A stretch of 60,975 bases of DNA from a virus. A model generated the notes under the pieces. The model was not told where the DNA came from and made no database searches. It worked only from the letters and a program-made list of their open reading frames with translations. Positions 23,274-31,945 of this stretch are shown here, one piece after another. The stretch covers positions 1-60,975 of IMG/VR virus record IMGVR_UViG_3300019886_000001. One strand, given 5' to 3'. The stretch's first letter is position 1; each line of letters opens with the position of its first letter. Made by a program: the position numbers and the translations under genes.

Positions 23274-24082
23274 TATGATCTTATCATGCTGTTCAGGTGC
23301 AGCCGGGCACTGATGGCAGTGGATTCCAGTGAATCCAATTCGGTTAACACATCATCCCGCTTAACTATGAATTCATAAACCCGTTCCTTCAGTGCAATAT
23401 CATAGGTCCAATCACCAAGATTGGTTTCAAAATCGTATTGAATTTTGTGGGTTTTAAGGTGAAGAAGGAATTCGGCCATGTTAAAGATCATTGCCCGTTC
23501 AACTTCCAGGCATTTTGATTTGTATTCAGGATCATCTTCAGCCGGTAATCCTAATGCGTAATACACCCTTTTCTTTTCTTCAACAATCATGTGTGGTGGT
23601 GCATTAACCAGGCAGTGTGCAGTTCGCCATTCCTTTACATTGGGAATCAGGTGCATGTAACACGTATCCTGCCAAAGATATTCTTTCTTCAGCTTATCAA
23701 ACACGGTTGGCATGGTGAACACATCCCAAGCACATTTTACATCAACACCAATTTCGCTTTTCATTATTTCGATATTATCAGTAATATCAGGTTCGCCCGT
23801 TATGATGGTGCTGTTAAGCCGTTCTTCGTTTTTGTGGAACACCTTTTTGTGTAATCGGCAATACAGGGTAATGGCTTCTTCTTCCTGAAGCTTTCCTTTT
23901 TCGATGTACTTAGAACCAATTTCCTTTTTCCGGCTATGCTTTTCTTCAGCATAAATTTCACGTAAATAGGTTTTGGTGGTTGCTGAAAGTTCACCGCTTG
24001 CTTTATCGGCACTTGATTTTGGATCGGTTTTCAGCTTATGCCAAGCTGATGCATGGAACAAATAATTGTCAAAGGTTTTCAT
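23273..24082 (-). CDS. PD-(D/E)XK recombination exonuclease (YqaJ/lambda-exo-like)
   Basis: 269 aa. GKLQEEEAITLYCRLHKK supplies the first acidic residues. ITGEPDI (about 94-100) and IGVDVKCAW (about 113) supply the catalytic D and D-x-K. WQDTCYMHL follows in the place of the Q-x-x-x-Y motif of viral recombinases. Such enzymes resect one DNA strand and hand ssDNA to the annealase made by the next gene upstream (24089-24760), 6 bases away. Confidence 0.75.
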   Translation of the reverse strand: MKTFDNYLFHASAWHKLKTDPKSSADKASGELSATTKTYLREIYAEEKHSRKKEIGSKYIEKGKLQEEEAITLYCRLHKKVFHKNEERLNSTIITGEPDITDNIEIMKSEIGVDVKCAWDVFTMPTVFDKLKKEYLWQDTCYMHLIPNVKEWRTAHCLVNAPPHMIVEEKKRVYYALGLPAEDDPEYKSKCLEVERAMIFNMAEFLLHLKTHKIQYDFETNLGDWTYDIALKERVYEFIVKRDDVLTELDSLESTAISARLHLNSMIRS

Positions 24083-24088
24083 TTGGAT

Positions 24089-24760
24089 TTAATTTTTGAA
24101 TGATTTTAATTTAGCAGAAATAAGTAATTGTATATCGCCTGAATTCGGCAAGGTAGATTGAAGTTTAAGTAAATCTTCAGCATTTTCACAATCGTTAATC
24201 ATCAGGAAGTAACGGTTGTTTTCATTTGTCTTTTTGCGATCTTTCCGTTGTTCCTGCAAATCCTTTCCCCTGGTTGTGAAAACTTTATCTTCATCTTTGT
24301 TCAGGTCCCGGCCAAACCTTTTGCAAAACTTGCCTGCATTTTTAAATGCTTCAGCAGCAGAAAGTGGGATGGCAAGCTTTTCTTCATTTGCCCTTACTGC
24401 TTTAGTGCTTCCCTTGAATTCACCTTGTTGGATAACATTGATTGGGGCGAACCCAACACCATCATAAGTTAACCATTCCTTTAAAATCGGGTGAAACACT
24501 TTCCATGCAACACGGCAAAGGGAACCTTCATTGAACGGGCTTACTTCATAGATGATCTTTTGAACCAGGCCATCAAAGGCATTTGATAATTCCACTGCAA
24601 GAATACCATACGGGATATATTGGTAGCTTCTTTTATTTCCTGCATCATCAATTTCATCTTCCAAAATAACAGTGATCAGGTTATCAGCATTAGGTTCTTC
24701 TTCAAGAAGTTTATTGAACTTTTTCAGGGCTTCTTTAAATTGTGGTGTGGTTTCGTACAT
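24089..24760 (-). CDS. Sak/Rad52-like single-strand annealing protein
   Basis: 223 aa. AIPLSAAEAFKNAGKFCKRF followed by GRDLN is the recognisable core of the Sak/Rad52-22 annealases, together with the preceding Trp-Lys-Val-Phe strand. A charged tail (DLQEQRKDRKKTNENN) follows. It forms a recombination pair with the adjacent exonuclease. Confidence 0.75.
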   Translation of the reverse strand: MYETTPQFKEALKKFNKLLEEEPNADNLITVILEDEIDDAGNKRSYQYIPYGILAVELSNAFDGLVQKIIYEVSPFNEGSLCRVAWKVFHPILKEWLTYDGVGFAPINVIQQGEFKGSTKAVRANEEKLAIPLSAAEAFKNAGKFCKRFGRDLNKDEDKVFTTRGKDLQEQRKDRKKTNENNRYFLMINDCENAEDLLKLQSTLPNSGDIQLLISAKLKSFKN

Positions 24761-24778
24761 TATATAATTGGTTAAAGA

Positions 24779-24922
24779 TTATTTTCGGTTCCTGATCTTA
24801 TCATTTTCCTGCTTAATGTACAACATCCAGTTTTCAAAACGTAGCTGCCATGTTGCTGGATCTGATTTTTTAAGCCAACCTTCAGGAATTACAGGCTGAT
24901 TTGTTGCTTTAATTTTTTGCAT
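24779..24922 (-). CDS. 47-aa hypothetical protein
   Basis: Starts MQKIKATNQPVIPEGWLKK and has a Trp-rich helix (WQLRFENWMLYIKQE) and a basic end. It is upstream of the annealase by 18 bases. Not recognised. The rest of the gap (24923-25025) holds only a short weak hairpin (CCCC ... GGGG near 24979) and a GAACTTAA leader at 25016-25023. Confidence 0.55.
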   Translation of the reverse strand: MQKIKATNQPVIPEGWLKKSDPATWQLRFENWMLYIKQENDKIRNRK

Positions 24923-25025
24923 TGGATTTAATTAATTAGTTTTACGGCTTAATTAACAATTCTCATTTGTTAAATGCCCCAACCTTGGGGTACTAAGCAT
25001 ATTGAAAAACTGTTATTAAGTTCAG

Positions 25026-25250
25026 TCAAGCCCCGGATGAAAGTCTTGGGCTTTGCTTTTTTATACCCACCGGCCAAACACTTCTATATGGAAATCCGTC
25101 ACTATTCAAAATTTGATAGTACCCACAAGTTGGGCATACCCTGCATGCATTCATTTTATAAAGGCTTGATGTAACACATGCCGGGCAAAGCATGCCGGGC
25201 ATTCTTATTAAAAGATGATCAGTCATTGATTCGGGTTCAGTTTCTTTCAT
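25026..25250 (-). CDS. Small zinc-ribbon protein
   Basis: 74 aa. LCPACVTSSLY and VCPTCGYYQ form two C-x2-C pairs in a zinc-ribbon arrangement. Role unknown. It overlaps the 25247 gene by 4 bases. Confidence 0.65.
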   Translation of the reverse strand: MKETEPESMTDHLLIRMPGMLCPACVTSSLYKMNACRVCPTCGYYQILNSDGFPYRSVWPVGIKKQSPRLSSGA

Positions 25251-25462
25251 AATTTATCTGCTATTTGTTGAAGGGCAACTTTTTGAACCATCTTACTTAA
25301 AACCGTACCTGAAATTACAATATATCTGTCAATATCAGTATTTAATATGGCTTCATCCAAAAGGATTTGATAAGTATCAATTTCATCTGCAAGCCCTGCA
25401 ATTACCTTACCCAATGAAATACTGTATGTTTCAGCATCAATGGTTCTTCTTCCTTCAGCCAT
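25247..25462 (-). CDS. Small helical protein
   Basis: 71 aa, helical and hydrophobic-patterned, with no membrane helix. Unrecognised. It follows the 25464 gene closely. Confidence 0.55.
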   Translation of the reverse strand: MAEGRRTIDAETYSISLGKVIAGLADEIDTYQILLDEAILNTDIDRYIVISGTVLSKMVQKVALQQIADKL

Positions 25463-25463
25463 T

Positions 25464-25961
25464 TTATTGATGATCTAATTTGTTCAGTGCTAAACCCGCA
25501 TCAATTAAAAAATCAACATCGGCATGTATTTTATAAAGTTCTTCAATCACTGCCAAATTATTGAATCTTAAACCGTGACTTTCAAATTGTTTTTCTTTAT
25601 AGGAATAGGAAAATGTATGCCCGGTGCCTGTATATATCATTTCAACTGCCAAATCATCATGAAATTCAATGCTTGGAATAAATTGTGGCATCATGTTCAA
25701 CATCGGTGGTGTTGTTTGGTGCAACCCCTGCATCAATATTGAAAACCATTGTGCTTTTGTTAATTGTGATAATGGAATAAGCAAAGGCTTAATTCTATGC
25801 AGATCGAAATAGTTAATATCATCTTTATCTTCATAGAAGATCAATCCCGGCATTCCTGCAACTATGGCAACCATTGTGCCGGGACAAACTGTTTCAGGAT
25901 CTTTAAATTCAAGATCGTACGGTAAATAGTGTGCTATTTGATTAAGCTGAATTGTTTGCAT
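25464..25961 (-). CDS. Hypothetical protein, first gene of the non-structural arm
   Basis: 165 aa, rich in aromatic and hydrophobic residues, beta-rich start (YDLEFKDPETVCPGTMVAIV), unrecognised. It lies right after the promoter at 25975-26017. Confidence 0.65.
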   Translation of the reverse strand: MQTIQLNQIAHYLPYDLEFKDPETVCPGTMVAIVAGMPGLIFYEDKDDINYFDLHRIKPLLIPLSQLTKAQWFSILMQGLHQTTPPMLNMMPQFIPSIEFHDDLAVEMIYTGTGHTFSYSYKEKQFESHGLRFNNLAVIEELYKIHADVDFLIDAGLALNKLDHQ

Positions 25962-25974
25962 ACATGAAAAGTTA

Positions 25975-26017
25975 TTAAGTTCGGATATAAAAGTATAAAT
26001 GATTATTGATAATACAA
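25975..26017 (-). promoter_or_regulatory. Promoter of the non-structural arm
   Basis: Minus strand: TTG (26017-26015), 17 bp, TATACTTT (25997-25990), then GAACTTAA (25982-25975). It lies just past the late terminator at 26028-26061. Confidence 0.75.
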
Positions 26018-26027
26018 ATTATTGTTC

Positions 26028-26061
26028 ATAAAAAAACCGATGCAGCTTATTACATCGGTTT
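26028..26061 (-). terminator. Late-operon intrinsic terminator
   Basis: AAACCGATG (26034-26042) pairs with CATCGGTTT (26053-26061), with a run of Ts on the minus strand. It closes the lysis and structural run. Confidence 0.85.
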
Positions 26062-26080
26062 CAATTATCCTGTTTTGGGA

Positions 26081-26614
26081 TTATATCTTGGGCTTGAATC
26101 TTAGGTAAAGCCAAATTATCAGTATGATCAGCAACACCCCACCTATTGCATAAGGCACCCAACCGTAGGATGGCTTACTTACTACATCCTTACTTTTGCT
26201 TTTAACATGGGTGCTATCCTTTTTCGTTTCAAGTGACTGATCAGAAGATGAATCTGCAACATGCTTCTTTTCGGTGGTGGTGGTGGTATCCTTCTGAACC
26301 TTATTTTTTTTATTCTTGATAACCACCTTTGCAGCTTCACCCGTGAATGAACCATCTTTATTAATGGTTATTGTCTTACCAGGTGCCGGTGTAATTTCGG
26401 TTTCAACCGTCCCTGAATCAGTTTTGGTGGTGATCGTTTTTGTTTCAACCGTGCCGGTGTCCTTATGGGTGCTAACTGCCTGGGTTGATTTGGTTGATTC
26501 TATAACCCTTGTGCTATCAGTTTGCTTTATTAATACGTGCCTTGCCTTGCACCCGTTCAAAATAAATAATGCCGTACAAAGGATTAAAACCGGGAATAAC
26601 TTGAAGTGTTTCAT
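26081..26614 (-). CDS. Putative unimolecular spanin (u-spanin)
   Basis: 177 aa. A lipoprotein signal peptide with Cys22 after ILNG is followed by a long polar Thr/Lys/Ser-rich linker (about 35-150). A single C-terminal transmembrane helix (VPYAIGGVLLIILIIWL) ends the chain. An outer-membrane lipid anchor and an inner-membrane anchor on one chain is the layout of u-spanins such as T1 gp11, which fuse the two membranes at the end of lysis. It overlaps the holin-like gene by 4 bases. The family link is by topology, not sequence identity. Confidence 0.7.
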   Translation of the reverse strand: MKHFKLFPVLILCTALFILNGCKARHVLIKQTDSTRVIESTKSTQAVSTHKDTGTVETKTITTKTDSGTVETEITPAPGKTITINKDGSFTGEAAKVVIKNKKNKVQKDTTTTTEKKHVADSSSDQSLETKKDSTHVKSKSKDVVSKPSYGWVPYAIGGVLLIILIIWLYLRFKPKI

Positions 26615-26868
26615 TGTTGTGGGGGATTTGAATTTGGTGTTGCAGGTGTGTTTTGGGCTGCATTCAATGCATTGGAAATGGTTTCATCCTTTTTAGCAGA
26701 TTGATTGCTACTATCATAGTAATATTTCACTATCAAGGTTAACAGAACGACACAACTGTCATGCAGTGCCGGAACGTTTGCCATCAGCCATAATAACCCG
26801 ACTATTAAAGGAATTGCCAAGAAGTTTTTAAATGCAAAGCATTTTATGTATTCAAAAAAATCTTTCAT
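26611..26868 (-). CDS. Holin-like membrane protein
   Basis: 85 aa. Two hydrophobic segments (about 16-33 and 39-52) and a polar Asn/Pro/Ala-rich C-terminus fit a small holin. It is placed between the endolysin and the spanin-like gene, overlapping each by 4 bases. The product would make inner-membrane holes to release the endolysin. Confidence 0.7.
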   Translation of the reverse strand: MKDFFEYIKCFAFKNFLAIPLIVGLLWLMANVPALHDSCVVLLTLIVKYYYDSSNQSAKKDETISNALNAAQNTPATPNSNPPQQ

Positions 26869-27344
26869 AATTCTGATTTGTCTAAAAGTATGTACCCAAT
26901 TATTTTGGGATCGTTTATCTGCCTGGTTTTCCTGAACACCCCGATTCCTTCACGGCTCCCATTATCGTTTGTGTTGCCTTCGATGGTGTGAATGATGCCC
27001 TGATCAGGGAACACCCCGGTAACAATGCCCGTGTGTCCTTCACCCCCGCCAAAATCCATGATGAATATTGAACCCTGCACTGGATGATCTAAGTGTGTAC
27101 CCCGGCCTGAATGCCATTCATCCAACACCCCCCCGGTTTGTTTTAAAGGATTGGTTACAGCCAATTTTAGTGCAGCTTGCTTTGCACACCAATAAACAAA
27201 TGACATACACCAAGAATAACCCTTACCAAGTCCGACTGAAGCAAGATATTTTTCAACGGCCGGCCCATCATTATGCCCGGTTGCTTCCCTTACTCCAATT
27301 TGGCTTCCTGCCTGGTTGATTAATTCACTTTCTAATGCTTCCAT
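26865..27344 (-). CDS. CHAP-type endolysin
   Basis: 159 aa. The catalytic Cys46 lies in YSWCMSFVYWCAK and His104 in GEGHTGIVTGV, with a following IEGNTND, as in the C-H-E/N triad of CHAP peptidoglycan amidases and endopeptidases. The start segment SQIGVREATGHNDG is typical of this class. No signal peptide, so release should need the holin. Confidence 0.85.
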   Translation of the reverse strand: MEALESELINQAGSQIGVREATGHNDGPAVEKYLASVGLGKGYSWCMSFVYWCAKQAALKLAVTNPLKQTGGVLDEWHSGRGTHLDHPVQGSIFIMDFGGGEGHTGIVTGVFPDQGIIHTIEGNTNDNGSREGIGVFRKTRQINDPKIIGYILLDKSEL

Positions 27345-27357
27345 GATATGTTTTTAG

Positions 27358-27774
27358 TTATTTAATTCCCGAAAGATACATATTGCCAAAACGATCTTTG
27401 CGTTCTGTCACACCAATAATTCCATCCCCGGTGATCATTCCAGTTCCTAACTGCTTGAAGTGCTTCATCCGTTCTTCTATCAGCATAAAATGTGCTTCTG
27501 ATTGCTTGTTGGAGTTATCAATTTTGTTGTTCATCAGGATATTATTGATGCTATCGTTTTTAGCCTGATCCTTTATCAGATGATTCAGTTCAATAAGTTG
27601 AATTTTTACATCATTATTGGAATCATGATCTTTGGCTTTACCCAAAAACCACCATGATATAATTGAAGCAATAACGCATATTATCACAATCCCCTGCTTA
27701 ACATTGATGTTGGCAGACAACCTTTCTATATTCTTCACGCTTTCGTGTTGTGCTATTATTTCTTCCCGGCTCAT
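27358..27774 (-). CDS. Membrane protein of the lysis region
   Basis: 138 aa. A charged N-terminus, one strong transmembrane helix (GIVIICVIASIISWWFLG, about 28-46) and a periplasmic-type helical tail. It may be a lysis regulator or antiholin; this is inferred from position only. Confidence 0.6.
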   Translation of the reverse strand: MSREEIIAQHESVKNIERLSANINVKQGIVIICVIASIISWWFLGKAKDHDSNNDVKIQLIELNHLIKDQAKNDSINNILMNNKIDNSNKQSEAHFMLIEERMKHFKQLGTGMITGDGIIGVTERKDRFGNMYLSGIK

Positions 27775-27805
27775 TAGAATATTTTCGCTTTATAAAATTA
27801 ATAAT

Positions 27806-29608
27806 TTATGGATTAGTTAATGCAAAACCATTTGAATTAAGTGTTGCAGGTCCAGTTAGGGTGTATGTTCCTTTAACAGATACGTTGCCTAACAGTTTCT
27901 TGGCACCTGAACCTTGAAGTGTTAAGTTTTTGTAACCCGGAGTTGGATCACCCGGAACCTTAATATCCTGGTTGCCTGCAAGCCCGTAAATCCATGTGTT
28001 TGTTGCCTGGTTGCAATACAGTTTACCAAGTGTTGCCATTGGTGCAGTTGCATTTTGATAATTTAAGAGGCCCCGATGATCTAAAATAGAATTGGCATTG
28101 TTACCATCAATTGTGCCTGTTAAAGTAAGTACATTAGTAAGCAACCCGGCAAACGTAACCGTTATAGCACCTGATATTATTATGTTATTCACTATGGTAA
28201 ACCCTGTCCAAATTACATTTTGGTTGTTTGTTGAAAACGTGATATTTCCAGTGCCAAAATTAAGAAGTGTGGCATTTATAGCATTTGCCGTTAAACCGCC
28301 TCTGAATTCAATTGTTGGATTGCCCCCCGAAAAGTCAGATATACCACCATTGTCAAAGTTTACTAATCCAACAAATATCAATGCCCCGGCACCTGTTTTG
28401 GAAATTTTACCATTATTACCACTTAATGTTGTTCCTGTAACAGTGAGATTAAATGTACTGCATTCAAGTATACATCCTGTTCCACCGCTATTATTGTTTA
28501 AAGTTCCGGCAATAGTTGTGTTTCCTGCCAAAGTTTTTGTTCCAACGCCAAATAATGTAATGCTTTGAAAAGATGTATATGGTAAAGTATAGCTTCCTGT
28601 TATTAAAAATTCCAATGTGCTTGAAGCACCATGCATGTAGTTATAAATGCCTGTACTCATAATGTTACCCATTACGGTTGTACTGTTGTACCTGATTATG
28701 CCATCATTATTCAATGTTGATAAAGAAGATAACCCTGTAATGGTGGTGGTGAAATTCATCCTTCCATTATTTGTTAAAGTTATCCCGGCTGCAATAGTTG
28801 TTGTACCTGTAAATGATATGTATGAATTACTGCTGAATGCCTGGTTATTGGTGGTAAATTTAATATTACCAGTGCCCATAACGATAGATGTTGAATTATC
28901 AGTTGCCCAACCGTTTTGAAATTCAATATCACCATTACCTGAAAAGTTAAATGTTGCACCATTATTGGTGGTTTGAGGACCTTTAAAAAGGGTATATCCT
29001 GTTGAACCTAATCTTCTTATTGTGCTTGCAGAAACGCCGTTGTTACTTACAATAGCATTACCATTGACAGTAAAATCAAATGTGCTTAAATCAAGTGTGC
29101 CGTTTGATGAATTGAATGCATTGCCTATTGTAGTATTGGCAGCTAAGAAGCGAAGCCCTGAACCTGATATGGTAAGGTTGTAATAATTTACAGGTGCAAG
29201 AAGCTGATCACCATTCCATGCATAAGTTACCCTGGAAACACCTGCAATAAAATTCGGGAAAACATTATAATAGCTATTCAGAAGAAGTGAAACATCCGAA
29301 CCTGAAAAATCTAATGTTCCCGTTGCCTGTAATGTTCCATTGATGGTTAATGTCCGGGTTGTCATTCCATCAACCTTTAGTGTACCCCCAACAATTAGTT
29401 GGTTTAGAGCAACGGATGTATCAAGTGTGACAACATGATTGATATACACGTTGTCACCTGGTTGTGGTGAAGTATGGATGTGCTTATCCAGGCCGGGTGA
29501 AATCCAAATATTCGGATCACTCCAATTGCCATCATTAAGTGTGTACCAAGTATTGAATCTTCTTGTTACGAATACATTAAAATGAACCTGGTTAATCGGA
29601 TATTCCAT
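27806..29608 (-). CDS. Beta-helix tail spike-like protein
   Basis: 600 aa. An N-terminal segment (NTWYTLNDGNWSDPNIW) leads to long repeats of short Thr/Asn/Gly-rich strands such as TLTINGTLQATGTLDFSG and TTIAGTLNNNSGGTG, typical of a right-handed beta-helix or G8-like stack. There is no signal peptide. It follows the fibre genes in the late run, so a virion spike with receptor or glycan binding is likely. No catalytic residues could be assigned. Confidence 0.7.
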   Translation of the reverse strand: MEYPINQVHFNVFVTRRFNTWYTLNDGNWSDPNIWISPGLDKHIHTSPQPGDNVYINHVVTLDTSVALNQLIVGGTLKVDGMTTRTLTINGTLQATGTLDFSGSDVSLLLNSYYNVFPNFIAGVSRVTYAWNGDQLLAPVNYYNLTISGSGLRFLAANTTIGNAFNSSNGTLDLSTFDFTVNGNAIVSNNGVSASTIRRLGSTGYTLFKGPQTTNNGATFNFSGNGDIEFQNGWATDNSTSIVMGTGNIKFTTNNQAFSSNSYISFTGTTTIAAGITLTNNGRMNFTTTITGLSSLSTLNNDGIIRYNSTTVMGNIMSTGIYNYMHGASSTLEFLITGSYTLPYTSFQSITLFGVGTKTLAGNTTIAGTLNNNSGGTGCILECSTFNLTVTGTTLSGNNGKISKTGAGALIFVGLVNFDNGGISDFSGGNPTIEFRGGLTANAINATLLNFGTGNITFSTNNQNVIWTGFTIVNNIIISGAITVTFAGLLTNVLTLTGTIDGNNANSILDHRGLLNYQNATAPMATLGKLYCNQATNTWIYGLAGNQDIKVPGDPTPGYKNLTLQGSGAKKLLGNVSVKGTYTLTGPATLNSNGFALTNP

Positions 29609-29612
29609 TTTC

Positions 29613-30047
29613 TTAAAAGTCCCTACGTTTTACCCTGATATAAACATCAGCCGTTAAAGCTGCTTTGTTGCGTACATAGATTGATATTGCTGTTTCCAGG
29701 CCAATGATTCTGTTGCCTGCAAGATCAATATCAAATAATTGCGGTGCAAGTGCAGCCAATGATGCCAAAGGTACAACACCATTATTACCTGCATTTATTG
29801 GAATAGCAATTTGGCATACGTTATTTTCAACCGTTGCATTTGATCCTGTTGCACAAATGATAATATCAAAATTCCTGATGTTAATTCCATCAAGACTTCT
29901 GAAAAGTATATCAGTTACAGCACTTGCATGTGAAGCCCCGGTGCATATCAGCGTATCAGTATTGATTGATAAACCTGAAGCAAGCTTTGTTGCAACCAGG
30001 TTACAGGTAAGGGTTGCAAAACTTTTGGTATTTGATGAAGAATCCAT
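29613..30047 (-). CDS. Virion-associated hypothetical protein
   Basis: 144 aa. Ser/Ala/Thr-rich, beta-rich (ISIYVRNKAALTADVYIRVK). It lies between the fibre and the spike with no gap or a one-base overlap. It may be a fibre partner or adaptor. Unrecognised. Confidence 0.6.
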   Translation of the reverse strand: MDSSSNTKSFATLTCNLVATKLASGLSINTDTLICTGASHASAVTDILFRSLDGINIRNFDIIICATGSNATVENNVCQIAIPINAGNNGVVPLASLAALAPQLFDIDLAGNRIIGLETAISIYVRNKAALTADVYIRVKRRDF

Positions 30048-31945
30048 TATAGTGTTGTTTGAAAGAAGTTATATGAAATTTGGGTTGTTGCTGTTGCTGT
30101 ATCCACATAAGCAGTTGTTGCAAGCTTTGTACTATTATCGTTTGCTGATGGTGTTGGTGCGGTCGGTGTGCCGGTGAATGCAGGTGATACGGTGTATCTT
30201 GTATCTAATGCTGATAAAGGCAAATCATCAGAAACAACATACCATATACCGCTTTTATAGAGTAATAAAAGCCCCTGGTTAACCAAAGGCAACGTTAATG
30301 ATGTTGAACCACCCGCTTTATTGAACACATCAGAACCACCGGCATTGATAGTAACAATGTTTGTTCCACCCTGTATAATATGCTTTATACCAATTTGGGA
30401 CTGATCAGCAGGTGTAGTTGGTAAAGTAATTACTATAGCCCCGGATGTGGTATTAACAGGAACAAAATCATTTACTGCTGCATTGTAATTGGCTGTCTTA
30501 ACTGCTGTTGGATTCAGTGCAACCACTATATGGTTCAGATTCCATTCCAGTTTTTCCAAACCTGTTAAAATGGTATCAGATGAAGAAAGGTTTCCCCCTG
30601 AAGTTGATGAATACCCGGTTAAAGGTCCACCGGCAAAGAATAAACCAGTGATTTGTGCCTGAAGCTTGCCAATAGCAACAAGAATTGAATCTGCTGCTGT
30701 AACTGCTGCTGCACTGCCAAAGCTTATGCCTGCTAATAACGTAGCAAGTACCCTGGCTGTTGTGAAGTAAAGATTTGATCCTTCAGTAAGATCAGCAGTT
30801 GTTTTTGTGGCAAGATCAGTATTGAATAAGGAAGTGTGGTAATACTTATTGGTTGAACCTTCGCCAATATCATCAGTATCAAGAACAACGGCACCCACTT
30901 GTGAATTCACACTGGATACTGCACCCGAACCACTGCTTAATATCCAAGCAGTATCATTAACATCCCAAATATAGGTTTGGGCATCAACACCAATACCGGC
31001 ATCAACCGTTGCATAATCCCCGGCAACACCTGTTGGGAAAGCTGCCTGCAACGCTGAAAGGCTTGCAAAATATCCTTTATAATGTTCAGATAATGCAGCA
31101 AGTTTGGATTTTTCAGCAGATGTATAGTTTTCATCTGATAGTTGTTTGCCAACAACCTTATCAACCTTTGTGCCTAATGCAGTATTTAATGCAGTATTAT
31201 CAGTGGGATCACCTGCAAGTTCAGAAAATTCAATATCACCCCATTCTGTATTTTGATCGGTGTTATCAATTTTCTTTAATGCTTGTGCTGTTGTACCACC
31301 ATCAGGAACGCCCGGACCTATTGGGCCAACCAGGGTGAAACCCGTTCCCCAAACCCCTGCTGCTTTCGGGCCAAAGATGGCTATGGTTGCAGAATTAATA
31401 TAGAAGTCACCGTTTACACCAATGAAGTTTGAAGGGTTTGATGTGCCGTGTAAAACCGTATTGCCGTTTGTTCCATTAGTACCATTGGCACCGGCTGTTC
31501 CCTGGGGGCCTTGTGGACCTGTTGCCATGCTGAACACTTGTGTCCAAGCACCTGAAGCTTTTTGATAGAAGATACCTGTTAAAGTATCGATGTAGCTATC
31601 ACCGTTCTTTCCAGTGCCGGAACTTGGAACGCTTGTGCCGTAAAGCATTGTTCCATCACCGGCCGGGTTGAATGTATAAGCAACCGCCCAAACACCACCT
31701 GCTTTTTGATAGAAGGCAACACTATTGGTTTTGAAAAACACATCACCATTATCACCATCAGTATTTTGTGGAACAACAGTGCCGAATGTGAATTTTGCGC
31801 CAACAGATATGGAAGCTGTTACCAGGGCAACCAATAAATCAAAATCGAATTTAAGGTTAGCACCTGCATGAACCAATACACCTAAATCAGCCCCCAATAC
31901 CTGGGATGCTGCGGGTAACTGGCTTATTTTTTTATCTGTTGCCAT
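30047..31945 (-). CDS. Tail fibre with collagen-like segment
   Basis: 632 aa. The N-terminus (MATDKKISQLPAASQVLGAD) is typical of phage fibre attachment domains. It is followed by repeated G-N-G-D-x-Y/F blocks, then a short collagen-like stretch (GPQGPQGTAGANGTNGTNGN). Beta-rich receptor-binding parts and the end LATTAYVDTATATT follow, as in many siphovirus fibres. It shares one base with its neighbours. This gene is not a DGR target. Confidence 0.85.
   Translation of the reverse strand: MATDKKISQLPAASQVLGADLGVLVHAGANLKFDFDLLVALVTASISVGAKFTFGTVVPQNTDGDNGDVFFKTNSVAFYQKAGGVWAVAYTFNPAGDGTMLYGTSVPSSGTGKNGDSYIDTLTGIFYQKASGAWTQVFSMATGPQGPQGTAGANGTNGTNGNTVLHGTSNPSNFIGVNGDFYINSATIAIFGPKAAGVWGTGFTLVGPIGPGVPDGGTTAQALKKIDNTDQNTEWGDIEFSELAGDPTDNTALNTALGTKVDKVVGKQLSDENYTSAEKSKLAALSEHYKGYFASLSALQAAFPTGVAGDYATVDAGIGVDAQTYIWDVNDTAWILSSGSGAVSSVNSQVGAVVLDTDDIGEGSTNKYYHTSLFNTDLATKTTADLTEGSNLYFTTARVLATLLAGISFGSAAAVTAADSILVAIGKLQAQITGLFFAGGPLTGYSSTSGGNLSSSDTILTGLEKLEWNLNHIVVALNPTAVKTANYNAAVNDFVPVNTTSGAIVITLPTTPADQSQIGIKHIIQGGTNIVTINAGGSDVFNKAGGSTSLTLPLVNQGLLLLYKSGIWYVVSDDLPLSALDTRYTVSPAFTGTPTAPTPSANDNSTKLATTAYVDTATATTQISYNFFQTTL

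Noticed and set aside
24974-25174. 66-codon plus-strand frame
   Set aside because: It is opposite the zinc-ribbon gene and isolated from the plus cluster.
28092-28568. 158-codon plus-strand frame
   Set aside because: Antisense shadow of the spike gene; hydrophobic composition comes from the reversed Thr/Asn/Gly codons.
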